Assembly: GCA_018895675.1 (NCBI GenBank)
Contig: JAHIOG010000303.1
Location: 1-18,879 of the forward strand
From: a bacterium
GTDB taxonomy: Bacteria > Fidelibacterota > UBA2242
Reading direction: 5' to 3'
DNA: 18,879 bases
A model generated the notes under the pieces. It was given only the letters and a program-made list of their open reading frames with translations, was not told the DNA's origin and made no database searches. Below are positions 1 through 7,231 of the stretch, in pieces. The position numbers were made by a program, and so were the translations under genes. Within the stretch, counting starts at the first letter, position 1. Each line of letters starts with the position of its first letter.

Positions 1-2350
1 CTACGACCAATTTTGTATACTCATAATCGGTTTCAAACCGCGGAATACCGGCGCTTATATTAATACGTAAGATATGCCGAGAGTTACCCCAGTTGTGAAA
101 ATTGACAATATCCATGAAAGGATTTAACAGCTTTCCCTGTTGCCATTTGTCAGCGTTCAGAAACTCCAGAGTGCGCACATTCAGGTACTTGGCTCCAAAA
201 CTAATTTTTTTATAACCTTGAATTTGGTGTAGCAATGGATATTGGATTTTTCCCAGGTAAATTTCCGAACTGACGGTGGTTTCATGCAATCCAAAATAAT
301 CCCTCGACCGGAAATTAATGCGGGGCTGGAAAAAAAGCGCTAATAAAGACGTACTGTAACTGATATCGTATCCGACGGTTTGACTTTTTAAGCCATAGTT
401 GAGCCCTATCGTCCATTCGTCCAGGCTCTGGGCTGGAAAAAGCGGGCGCATATTGATCCAATAGCGACCACGTAATTTTATTCCGATGCGGCTCACATCC
501 CGTTTATTAAAGTCGAAAGTGGGATAGTAAAAAATCTGGTATGCATCGATACTTGGGATGCCAATCAGGAAATTGAAAAGTATCTTATAGGGATAATGAT
601 TGTTCAGGCGGTTGAATTCCCAAATATTTCTGTGAGGATCGAGTGATATTTTTCGAATGGGGTAGCGTGAATATAACAAAACTGTATCCAAAACTGTTGT
701 TGATAATTTGGTGACTGTCCATAAGGTGTCGGAATTCGCATCAACCGCCATGATTTCTATCGGCAGCGCATTTAATGCAGCGCCTTTTACTACAACTTTA
801 GTGACATATGTGCTATCCCGGCGCCGGAATTCTTTATTAACTCGTTTGATTTTAAGGTCCGGTATGTTTTCTGATTCAACCCAGAGTTTGTACAGTTGAT
901 TCAAATCTTTCCCGCTTTTTACTTCTACCAACCTGAAAAAATCATGCGAGTTTGCCGGACGATATTTATATTGGGTCAAAAAGTCATGAATGCAATCCCG
1001 GAATACCGAGTCGCCGACAATATAGTTGAGCATTTCCAGAACTTTTTGACCTTTGAAATGATGTATCTGCTCCAATAGAACAGGAGCGTCACTCTTTTTG
1101 GACGATGTATAGAGCGGTTGGTCAATATGTTCCCGATCAACTGCGAGGGCGGCTAATCGTAATGCAATTTGAGAATAATTGGTGTAAGCTTCATTTCTTA
1201 AATGATATCGCTTGATGAGTTTCTGATAGTTGTGTGTCATGTATCTGCTTGCCGTATAACTTGCCATTCCTCCAATAATCCAATCAGGATTTTCGGGATC
1301 TTCAAAAATAAAATAGTTGAAATATTCTTTTGCTATAGCATGGGCTAAACTGTAAATACTACCGTAGTCCAGGAATGACAGATTCCGGTAATTTTTGGAC
1401 TCAAGAATGATCAGATTCGATGTAGAAAAACCTATTGGTATTTTTGCTGATGTCAGTGATAACTGTGAGTAAGGATAGTCTATGATAAGTTGTGAATATG
1501 TGTTTAAAATATCTTCGATCACGTATTGAATGATTTTCGTTTTGGACCTGGAATAACTTTGTTCATTGCCTTTTGGGATGAGTAAGTGGACAGCAATCTG
1601 TTGAACAGAAAAGGATTTCATAGAATAAGATGCAGAAAAAACAACGGCAAGTTCCTTGATTCTGGAAGATTGAAATGTATGTAGCTTTTCCTTTTTATTG
1701 ATAGAATCCACAGATAATGAGGCAAGAGAACTAATAACGTTGTAATGATCAGGCAACCGAATTGTAAAATTATAGATAAAAGGAAAACTGCAGGAAGGTT
1801 CAACGTTATTGTATTTTGATGGCGTCCATCCTTTATTGGTAAGACATTCAACCATCGGATAGAATCTAATCAACCGGGTTGTTGATCCGCTGTAAGTCGG
1901 ACACTGGATATGATTGCCCCTGGGGATTGCCAGCGTAAAATCGATCGAGATTTTCACAGAATCACCGGGTTGAAGAGTCGATGGCAACAGGACCGCCATT
2001 GATAGAGTTTCATCGTTATAATATTCACATTTCGCATCATTTGATGTTACCGATTGAATGCTCATTTTAACCGGATCGTCCAGTAAATTTTCGCTTTGCT
2101 GGTAAAAAGGGCTTTTAGTACTGCGAAAGGCGTTTGGACTTAAATGGAAATATACAGTGTCGATGGGCAGTTGGGCATTATTGACGATGCTAACCTGTTC
2201 ATGCCCGTATATCGTATGCGCCGGTTCTGAAAATTGTAATTCCAGGTTATACCTGACTTCCAGCAGGGCGCCCTTTAATATGAACGGACAGGTCATTAAT
2301 ATCGCCCATGAAAAGAGGATCGTCAAATATTTCCTTAAAAAAAGGTTCAT
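1..2350 (-). CDS. Secreted M1-peptidase-like protein with degenerate active site and C-terminal beta-rich domain (3' end outside window)
   Basis: The frame is open from an ATG at 2350 to the window edge, giving at least 783 residues without a stop. Residues 1-26 look like a signal peptide (basic start MNLFLRK, then a long hydrophobic run). The next ~540 residues follow the gluzincin M1 aminopeptidase layout: beta-rich N-terminal domain, a GAMEN-like position, the HExxH region, and the later motif QLYKLWVESENIPDLKIKRV. The catalytic motifs are altered. HExxH reads HAIAK (H337-K341), the third zinc ligand Glu 19 residues later is G360 (IIGGMASY in place of NEGFASY), and GAMEN is replaced by GFSTS from G307. 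From about residue 575 the sequence turns into alternating aromatic/polar strands typical of an outer-membrane barrel. An active peptidase is therefore unlikely; a scaffold or binding role at the outer membrane is an inference. A perfect TATAAT lies 12 nt before the start, and there is no clear ribosome binding site. Confidence 0.8.
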   Translation of the reverse strand, partial: MNLFLRKYLTILFSWAILMTCPFILKGALLEVRYNLELQFSEPAHTIYGHEQVSIVNNAQLPIDTVYFHLSPNAFRSTKSPFYQQSENLLDDPVKMSIQSVTSNDAKCEYYNDETLSMAVLLPSTLQPGDSVKISIDFTLAIPRGNHIQCPTYSGSTTRLIRFYPMVECLTNKGWTPSKYNNVEPSCSFPFIYNFTIRLPDHYNVISSLASLSVDSINKKEKLHTFQSSRIKELAVVFSASYSMKSFSVQQIAVHLLIPKGNEQSYSRSKTKIIQYVIEDILNTYSQLIIDYPYSQLSLTSAKIPIGFSTSNLIILESKNYRNLSFLDYGSIYSLAHAIAKEYFNYFIFEDPENPDWIIGGMASYTASRYMTHNYQKLIKRYHLRNEAYTNYSQIALRLAALAVDREHIDQPLYTSSKKSDAPVLLEQIHHFKGQKVLEMLNYIVGDSVFRDCIHDFLTQYKYRPANSHDFFRLVEVKSGKDLNQLYKLWVESENIPDLKIKRVNKEFRRRDSTYVTKVVVKGAALNALPIEIMAVDANSDTLWTVTKLSTTVLDTVLLYSRYPIRKISLDPHRNIWEFNRLNNHYPYKILFNFLIGIPSIDAYQIFYYPTFDFNKRDVSRIGIKLRGRYWINMRPLFPAQSLDEWTIGLNYGLKSQTVGYDISYSTSLLALFFQPRINFRSRDYFGLHETTVSSEIYLGKIQYPLLHQIQGYKKISFGAKYLNVRTLEFLNADKWQQGKLLNPFMDIVNFHNWGNSRHILRINISAGIPRFETDYEYTKLVV

Positions 2351-2362
2351 TTGACAAGGGTG

Positions 2363-2368
2363 ATTATA
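2363..2368 (-). promoter_or_regulatory. Possible -10 box for the M1-like gene
   Basis: Read on the minus strand this is a perfect TATAAT, ending 12 nt before the ATG at 2350. It would give a nearly leaderless transcript. The only -35-like hexamer (TTGCCA) lies about 20 nt upstream, which is too far for a good match, so the call rests on the -10 hexamer and its position. Confidence 0.3.
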
Positions 2369-2462
2369 TGTATGTAAATAGGTTCTTTTGGCAATTTCCA
2401 TGTACTAGAAATATAGTTGAAATATTTGAATTTACAAGAGGGGATTGAGGCTTCTGCGAATA

Positions 2463-2489
2463 TTGACACTTCGATCGAATTGTTATAAA
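2463..2489 (+). promoter_or_regulatory. Promoter of the tRNA-Lys gene
   Basis: A perfect -35 TTGACA (2463-2468) is followed after a short 15-nt spacer by TATAAA (2484-2489). The predicted start is a few bases before the mature tRNA at 2506. Confidence 0.55.
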
Positions 2490-2505
2490 TTAAGCCGCTT
2501 TTTCA

Positions 2506-2578
2506 GCCCCGATAGCTCAATTGGTAGAGCAGCGGCCTCTTAAGCCGACGGTCGTAGGTTCGAGCCCTACTCGGGGTA
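2506..2578 (+). tRNA. tRNA-Lys (anticodon CTT)
   Basis: A complete 73-nt cloverleaf can be folded by hand. The acceptor is GCCCCGA paired with TCGGGGT (first pair G-U), the D arm is GCTC/GAGC, the anticodon loop is CTCTTAA with CTT at 2539-2541, and the T arm is GTAGG/CCTAC with loop TTCGAGC; the discriminator is A. The top pair of the anticodon stem is a G-A mismatch. The 3' CCA is not encoded. The DNA immediately downstream carries recombinase remnants, as is common where tRNA genes serve as integration sites, but no second copy of the tRNA 3' end was seen in the window. Confidence 0.95.
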
Positions 2579-2727
2579 CTCCTTTTTCCGACGACAAATC
2601 CAATAATTACAACTCAATATAATATGACAGAAATGGACAGAAACGGCACAAGCACCGCCCATTTACCGATCAACTTTCATTTTTCTATTCGGTGAGCACC
2701 GTCTAAGCGTTTTGAGCGAAATGAATG

Positions 2728-2760
2728 AAAAGAGCCTCTATGATAAGAGGCTCTTTTTTT
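2728..2760 (+). terminator. Rho-independent terminator between tRNA-Lys and the recombinase remnant
   Basis: A perfect 12-bp stem (2728-2739 with 2746-2757) encloses the 6-nt loop ATGATA and runs into a T tract on the plus strand. The A-rich left arm gives a short U run in the other direction, so it could also end minus-strand transcription from the recombinase gene. Confidence 0.85.
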
Positions 2761-3308
2761 ACTTACTTTTCGTTGAATCTTAGATTAATTCATCAAGCCC
2801 ATTAACAGAATCTCTGTAATTCTCATCGAGCAGATCAACATAGTACTTCTCAGTAGTCTTTATTGATTTATGTCCCAGTAATCGCGATACAGTATACAAA
2901 TCTGCCTTATTGTTTTGCAATAATAAACTGCCGAATGTTTTCCTTAAAGAATGCAGATTCGCACCCTCTATTCCAGCGAGTTTATAATACTTTGCAATTT
3001 TATGGGAAACAAAATCAGGTTTATAGATGAATGGACAGGAGTGATTTTCTTGTTTGATGTCCTGCAGGATATTAAATAGTGTATTGTTCATAGGTATGTA
3101 TCGATTGTTTTCACCTTTCAACCCATGGATCATAATTTTTCTCTCTTCAAAATTCACATTATCCCATGTAAACAGTGGCGCTAGAATTTCAGTACGACGA
3201 GCGCCTGTATGTAAATATGTTATCTTTAAGTCAAAAAAAAGGATAAATTGAATATCGAATATCGATTAACGAATAATGAATTTAGAAGTTGATTAAGTAT
3301 GAATAAAT

Positions 3309-3751
3309 ATGATTTATTCTGGAGGAATCCCTTCGGGAGAAGAACGATTGATTGATTTTTCAGTTTTGATAATAGAAATTGTAAATGAAATGCCCAATTC
3401 AAAAGCAGGTAATCATTTATCCGGACAATTGGTTCGTTCCGGAACATCAGTTTCATTGAATTACGGAGAAGCACAAAGTGCAGAATCAAAAAAGGATTTC
3501 ATTTACCCCGTTAGATAATTGATTAGAAAATCTTGGAAGGTTATATTTGAAACGAAATATCTAACGGGGTGAATAAAATGAAAGTAATTTTAAAGGAATT
3601 ACGAGAAACATTTGTTTGCCTGAAAATTATTCACCGAAGCAAATTATATAAAACTGAGGAGAAAATAATTAAAGCAAAAAAAGAAAACAATGAACTGATT
3701 TCAATTTTCGTAAAAAGTATTGAAACTGCACAGAAAAATCATAAATCATAA
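3309..3751 (+). pseudogene. Four-helix-bundle (S23 / 23S rRNA intervening-sequence family) protein, interrupted
   Basis: The first part (3309-3503) reads ERLIDFSVLIIEIVNEMPNS, then LVRSGTSVSLNYGEAQSAES and KKDFI. These are the signature helices of the small four-helix-bundle proteins found in 23S rRNA intervening sequences and, as relatives, in the Avd proteins of diversity-generating retroelements. The second part (3569-3751) continues with NKMKVILKELRETFVCLKII and a charged terminal helix. Between them a 74-bp palindromic insertion adds a stop (YPVR*) and changes frame. Undisturbed, the product would be about 120 residues, normal for the family. The biochemical role of the family is unknown. 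It is the only gene of the cassette and is very probably inactive. Confidence 0.85.
3501..3574. repeat. 74-bp palindromic MITE-like insertion
   Basis: Terminal inverted repeats ACCCCGTTAGATA (3505-3517) and TATCTAACGGGGT (3558-3570) are perfect over 13 bp and extend to ATT(T/C)A outside. The interior is AT-rich without coding potential. It interrupts the conserved DFI-KMK stretch of the four-helix-bundle gene, which shows it to be an insertion. No clear target duplication is visible. Confidence 0.7.
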
Positions 3752-3836
3752 ATAATTATTCAATCATAAATAAATCAAAAATCGTTAATCAGTGTTCGAT
3801 ATTCGATATTCAAAAAAGATAAATGAAAAGACCAGA

Positions 3837-3962
3837 AGATAACAAAACCTATACGTAATGCGGGTTTCAGTGATAAAAATAAAGATTGTGCGAGTAAATA
3901 AAATTAGTAATAAATTGAAACGGAAGTGCAATAAAATCCCGCACTACGCATAGCCTAAACCG
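3837..3962 (+). other. attC-like recombination site (59-base-element type)
   Basis: It starts with R'' AGATAAC (3837-3843) and ends with the G of R' at 3962. The inner arms 3849-3864 and 3938-3953 pair at 14 of 16 positions, the mismatches being two A-C oppositions. The outer arms contain unpaired bases, as expected for single-strand-recognised attC sites. The length of about 126 nt is close to that of Vibrio superintegron repeats. The middle (about 3868-3930) is AT-rich. Confidence 0.7.
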
Positions 3963-4397
3963 TTAACACTAATCTTAAAAATTCTATATTTTGGTCATCT
4001 TCGATTACTTCAATCAATTTTTGGATCTCATCTTTACGAAGAAATCTGACTTTTATCTCATCCTGTTTAGGCAATTTAACTCTATTAACAGGGTTGCTTT
4101 CAATCAACCCCCATATAGTTGCCTGGTTAAATACTGTCTTCAGAACTCTTAATTCAATGGTTACGGTAGCAGGACTTATACCACTTTTTAATCGTCGCTC
4201 GCTTATAAGTTTCTATAGTCTGATAAGTGATCTCATCAATCGGGATATCAGACTCCAAGAATTTATTAAAAGCCTTGTAAACATCTTCTTCTCTTTCTGT
4301 AGTTCGGATTGATTTATTACGCTTCCCTGAGTGCCTAAATTTTCTTGGACACGTTTAGAGTTAATGTTAAGCTCTAAACAGAAAGGAAGATGAGATT

Positions 4398-4574
4398 ATG
4401 CCAACAGGAGAGAAACTGACAAAAACCGAAGTTAGCCCCAGGATTAGTCGTCGTTATTTAACCAGAGCACACAAATTGGAGATATTGCAGGAATATGACA
4501 GTTGTATACGAGTTGGTGAGAAAGGAGAATTACTTCGGCGCGAAGGGCTTTATTCATCCTCGATCACCGATTAA
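4398..4574 (+). pseudogene. IS3-type transposase OrfA, truncated
   Basis: A 58-codon frame starts at an ATG preceded by AGGAAG. It contains the helix-turn-helix region TRAHKLEILQEYDSCIRVGE and LLRREGLYSSSITD, then stops where a conserved Trp is expected. A coiled-coil piece in another frame (KWELEMAQKVIDVQKK, about 4575-4640) is the continuation of the same protein after an internal deletion. Confidence 0.65.
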
Positions 4575-4639
4575 AGTGGGAACTGGAAATGGCGCAAAAA
4601 GTAATTGACGTTCAAAAAAAAAACTTAGAAATTTCCGAA

Positions 4640-4983
4640 CTCGGTTTAAACAGGAAATAAAGGCTGTCTATATTGAGTCTGTTCAGATTTTGTATCAAGA
4701 GGTAGATATGAAAACGACCTGTCATTTAATGGGAATATCCCGCTCCACCTATTATTTCTGGCAGAGTATAAAGGAAGTTAGCGAGCCGCGTACCCGCAAA
4801 CAATATGCTGCCAGTCATGTAATGAGTGAGACAGAGAGAGCGTCGGTTATATCTTTGATGTTGTCTGAAGAATACATGGATAAAACACCTTATGAAATCT
4901 TTTTTAATGAACTGGACCGGGGGAATCAACCCGATATTTATTGTTGCACTCATCGGGGAATTTCTTTATTATTACTGCGGTAA
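4640..4983 (+). pseudogene. IS3-type transposase OrfB, N-terminal fragment
   Basis: The frame reads ESVQILYQEVDMKTTCHLMG, then ISRSTYYFW, the HTH region that opens OrfB-type transposases, and VMSETERASVISLMLSEEYM plus DKTPYEIFFNELDRG, the conserved linker. It degenerates at IYCCTHRGISLLLLR, where homologues have a Cys-Ser-x-Arg-Thr-Met-Tyr-Arg motif. The whole rve/DDE domain is missing. Confidence 0.65.
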
Positions 4984-4985
4984 AG

Positions 4986-5015
4986 TTGAAATCATTCAGA
5001 CCAACGGAAAATAAT
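4986..5015 (+). promoter_or_regulatory. Possible metF promoter
   Basis: TTGAAA (4986-4991) and AATAAT (5010-5015) are separated by 18 nt, just upstream of the metF start. The match is moderate. Confidence 0.3.
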
Positions 5016-5034
5016 TGTAAAAAATCAGGTGCAG

Positions 5035-6606
5035 ATGGAACAATTGCGGGAAGCGCTGAAACAGGGGCGATTTGTCATCGGCGCGGAACTGGTGACAACC
5101 CGGGGCCGGTTGCAGCAAGCAAACGGTCAGCGACTGCTCGGGCTTGCCGATGAGCTAAGCCGGGACACCCGGCTTAGCTGGCTTTCCTTTACCGATAATG
5201 CCGGCGGCAATCCGATGATTGCACCCGACAGCCTTGCTGGATACGTATTACGTCAGGGGAAAGATGTGGTCATCAATATGACCTGCAAGGACGGTAACAG
5301 GAACATGCTGGAGAGCCTGGCTTGGAAATATGCCAGTGAAGGGGTGCAAAACCTCCTCGTTTTGACCGGAGATTATCCGGCCAGCGGCTACCGGGGCATT
5401 GCCGGTCCGGTTTTTGATCTGGATTCCGTGGGATTGCTGACCATGCTGTCCGATCTGAACAGCGGGCTAAAAACCGTAAACCCGAAAACAGGTCAGGAAA
5501 CGGCACTAGACAAAACGGATTTTTTCCTGGGCTGTACCGTTTCACCCTTTAAAATGACCGAAGCCGAACTAATGATGCAATTCCAAAAACTAATGATGAA
5601 GATCAACGCCGGCGCCCAGTTCGTTATTCCTCAGCTGGGTTACGATATCCGGAAATCCCATGAGCTGCTGGGATTCCTCACCGAAAACCAGATCAACATA
5701 CCGCTCATCGCTAATATTTATCTGCTCTCACCCGGAGTCGCCCGTATGTTCAACCAGGGGAAAATAGCCGGCTGCACGGTTTCGGATGGGTTGCTGGAAC
5801 GGGTCTATCAGGCCCGCCAGTCGCCGGACAAAGGCAAATCCTTTTATATTAATTTCGCCGCAATGCAAATCGTGGCCCATCGCCAGCTGGGTTATAAGGG
5901 CGCTTATATTGGCGGTTTTGACAATTATGCCGATTTCAAAGCCATTCTGGAGCGGGCAGCGGTTCTTGAATCGGCGTCATGGCCGGATATCGTTACGGAG
6001 CTGACCCATCCCCGTGCCGGAGAATTTTATTTATATGTCCGGGATGAACAAACCGGACTCGCCGATCATTCCCGTAAAAATCCCGATTACTATACGTACC
6101 GCCGCCGGGATTTCCGCAGGCATGTCTCGCTTGCCTATCGGTTTTACCGGCTCGTTCATCGGGTCTGCTTTTCCTATTCTTCGCCCCTTTTCGGGGGTGC
6201 CGCACGCTGGTACCGGCTGCTCGAAAAAAAACGGCTCCGCTGGCTGAACCGGCTGGCATATTTCAATGAAAAAATGTGGAAAACCGCCCTGTTTGGCTGT
6301 CAGGAGTGCGGTGACTGTTCACTGCCGGATATCACCTACCTTTGCCCCGGTGAAAACTGTGCCAAGAACCTGCGCAACGGTCCCTGCGGCGGCAGCCAGA
6401 ACGAACGCTGCGAACTGACGCAACGGGAAAAGGATTGTATCTGGGTTAAAGCCTATTGCCGGAATAAATATTACCAAGGCAATTCTGCCCCGTTGCTGAA
6501 CCACCCGGCGGTTATCAGGGATCATTCCCTGCGTTTTACTTCCGGCTGGGCCAACTGCTTTCTGTTGCGGGATCACAACGCGTATCAGCGGTTCCGGGAG
6601 CAATAA
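5035..6606 (+). CDS. metF: Methylenetetrahydrofolate reductase fused to MTHFR_C zinc-binding domain
   Basis: The 523-residue product combines two modules. Residues 1-~290 form the MetF TIM barrel that reduces 5,10-methylene- to 5-methyl-tetrahydrofolate. The catalytic Glu is E18 (VIGAELV), and D113 in LLVLTGDYP matches the flavin/folate-site Asp. Residues ~330-523 are the MTHFR_C domain with a Cys-rich cluster from C422 (CQECGDC, then CPGENC, NGPCGG and a last Cys at 459), probable metal ligands. In acetogens the two modules are often separate proteins (MetF and MetV); the fusion suggests a self-contained cytosolic reductase for methionine synthesis or one-carbon metabolism. ATG 5035 is chosen over the in-frame GTG at 5029; both have only a weak AGG upstream. 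The gene is clearly GC-richer than its neighbours and stands alone between an IS remnant and a dead regulator, so it may have arrived or been stranded by rearrangement. Confidence 0.9.
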   Translation: MEQLREALKQGRFVIGAELVTTRGRLQQANGQRLLGLADELSRDTRLSWLSFTDNAGGNPMIAPDSLAGYVLRQGKDVVINMTCKDGNRNMLESLAWKYASEGVQNLLVLTGDYPASGYRGIAGPVFDLDSVGLLTMLSDLNSGLKTVNPKTGQETALDKTDFFLGCTVSPFKMTEAELMMQFQKLMMKINAGAQFVIPQLGYDIRKSHELLGFLTENQINIPLIANIYLLSPGVARMFNQGKIAGCTVSDGLLERVYQARQSPDKGKSFYINFAAMQIVAHRQLGYKGAYIGGFDNYADFKAILERAAVLESASWPDIVTELTHPRAGEFYLYVRDEQTGLADHSRKNPDYYTYRRRDFRRHVSLAYRFYRLVHRVCFSYSSPLFGGAARWYRLLEKKRLRWLNRLAYFNEKMWKTALFGCQECGDCSLPDITYLCPGENCAKNLRNGPCGGSQNERCELTQREKDCIWVKAYCRNKYYQGNSAPLLNHPAVIRDHSLRFTSGWANCFLLRDHNAYQRFREQ

Positions 6607-6633
6607 GGTGTGGGGTGTTAATTATTACAGCAT

Positions 6634-6656
6634 GTCGCAACGCAGAGCATTGCGAC
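6634..6656. repeat. Hairpin downstream of metF
   Basis: GTCGCAACGC and GCATTGCGAC flank the loop AGA, with one mismatch. It has no T tract, so it is more likely a REP-type palindrome or mRNA-stabilising hairpin than a terminator. The rest of 6607-6727 holds nothing recognisable. Confidence 0.45.
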
Positions 6657-6727
6657 GAGATGATTTATTTTATGTTACGGTACGACCCCTCCGTCGTGCT
6701 GGTTGAATCCATTACCGGCGGACTGGT

Positions 6728-7067
6728 CTATTTATCAATCAATTTATTGCTGATGGCGTATTTGATGATTTCGGCGACCGAATGGACATTCAGCTTGTCC
6801 ATAATCCGCTGGCGGTAGGTGCTGACCGTGCTTGAACTGATGGACAATTCATCGGCAATGGCGGCCATGGTCTTACTATCAACCAGCATCCGGAAGACCT
6901 GGAGCTCCCGGTCGGATAATGTTTCATAAGGCAGTTTATCGGTGTCGCCGCCAATGCTGTACGCGGGTTACTCGCCAACCACGCTGATGTCCGATCTCCC
7001 GGTCCAGGATTTTCTTGAAACCTTCGCGAATGAGCGTATGGTCATCGGCAATTAATACTTGAATCAT
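6728..7067 (-). pseudogene. NarL/LuxR-family response regulator with most of the receiver domain deleted
   Basis: From an ATG at 7067 preceded by GAGG, the frame reads MIQVLIADDHTLIREGFKKI, the first strand and acidic pocket (D8, D9) of a receiver domain. It then shifts frame into DISVVGE and a stop. After a large deletion the C-terminal domain follows in another frame: LSDRELQVFRMLVDSKTMAA, then IADELSISSSTVSTYRQRIM and DKLNVHSVAEIIKYAISNK, a textbook LuxR-type helix-turn-helix ending at 6728. The span of 113 codons compares with about 210 for the family, so roughly 100 residues, including the phosphorylated Asp, are gone. No histidine kinase is in the window. It is non-functional as a two-component regulator. 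Confidence 0.85.
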
Positions 7068-7086
7068 AGTCGCCTCAATAATGAAC

Positions 7087-7110
7087 TACCCCGCCGCAAG
7101 CAGCGGGGTA
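7087..7110. repeat. REP-like palindrome
   Basis: TACCCCGC and GCGGGGTA form a perfect 8-bp stem around the loop CGCAAGCA, 20 bp upstream of the dead regulator. It is GC-rich in AT-rich surroundings and resembles dispersed extragenic palindromes. Confidence 0.6.
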
Positions 7111-7181
7111 TCTTATCGGTAATATTCTTATATGAGACACCAAGTTTTCTCATACTCTTCCTTCTAAAAGGTAATCCCGAG

Positions 7182-7231
7182 GCCTGTCTGCCGGGCTTGG
7201 CATGTCTCCGGCGGCTGCCGGACAGGCAGGC
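7182..7231. repeat. GC-rich imperfect inverted repeat
   Basis: GCCTGTCTGCCGG (7182-7194) and CCGGACAGGCAGGC (7218-7231) are near-complements around a GC-rich centre. It is probably a second dispersed palindromic element. It marks the border between the GC-richer metF region and the AT-rich carbohydrate cluster. Confidence 0.5.

Larger units (their letters stand above)
3248..3813. repeat. Imperfect inverted repeat flanking the four-helix-bundle gene
   Basis: The left arm at 3248-3272 (TTGAATATCGAATATCGA then TTAACGA) matches the reverse complement of 3782-3813. The first 18 bases are identical; the right arm has seven extra bases before TTAACGA. The pair encloses the whole four-helix-bundle gene and lies inside the cassette, so the gene may have moved as a smaller unit before joining the cassette. 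Confidence 0.75.
3220..3962 (+). mobile_element. Integron-type gene cassette inserted in the recombinase gene
   Basis: The segment is bounded by G^TTA at the left (3219-3222) and right (3962-3965). Cutting after each G and joining the flanks repairs the recombinase reading frame exactly. It has the order expected for an integron cassette: short leader, one gene on the plus strand (3309-3751), then a terminal attC-like hairpin. In a circular form the right-end G would join the left-end TTATCT to give R' GTTATCT, the exact reverse complement of the R'' core AGATAAC at 3837-3843. The target GTTAACA is a secondary site, not an attI. No integron integrase (IntI) is present here. The identification rests on structure alone. 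Confidence 0.72.
2780..4344 (-). pseudogene. Tyrosine recombinase (phage-type integrase), split by an inserted cassette and frameshifted
   Basis: Two parts of one gene lie either side of a 743-bp insertion. The N-terminal part (about 4330 down to 3963) has the arm and SAM-like core-binding region, including SGISPATVTIELRVLKTVFN, then ends at LRLVLT. The C-terminal part (3219 down to 2780) resumes at YLHTGARRTEIL and holds the full catalytic set: Arg in TGARR, Lys in the HGLKGEN hairpin, HSLR, the His of LLGHKS and Tyr of TTEKYY. Removing 3220-3962 restores a continuous frame reading LRLVLTYLHTGARRTEIL. There is also a frameshift near 4192-4202, between ETYKRA and RRLKSGIS, and the first residues are lost where the IS remnant begins. 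The gene ends near the tRNA-Lys gene, consistent with an old tRNA-targeting island integrase. Confidence 0.85.
4345..4983 (+). mobile_element. IS3-family insertion sequence remnant
   Basis: The remnant begins near a TTGGACAC end followed by a short hairpin (GTTTAGAG with GCTCTAAAC). It holds a broken orfA and a truncated start of orfB, and stops just before the metF region. There is no DDE catalytic core and no recognisable right end, so it cannot transpose by itself. Confidence 0.65.

Noticed and set aside
2625..2650. Direct repeat GACAGAAATGGACAGAAACGG as a CRISPR or att array
   Set aside because: Only two short imperfect units; too few for an array and no matching copy seen elsewhere.
3309..3751. 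Avd protein of a diversity-generating retroelement
   Set aside because: The fold family is shared, but there is no reverse transcriptase or template/variable repeat nearby; the S23-type assignment is simpler.
4094..4312. Plus-strand frame of 72 codons
   Set aside because: Antisense shadow of the N-terminal half of the recombinase, which shows family motifs on the minus strand.
2506..4983. Complete tRNA-bounded genomic island
   Set aside because: Although a recombinase remnant lies beside tRNA-Lys, no duplicate of the tRNA 3' end was found in the window, so island borders cannot be set.
6615..6818. Plus-strand frame after metF
   Set aside because: It runs antisense into the LuxR-type domain, which is clearly the real coding sense.
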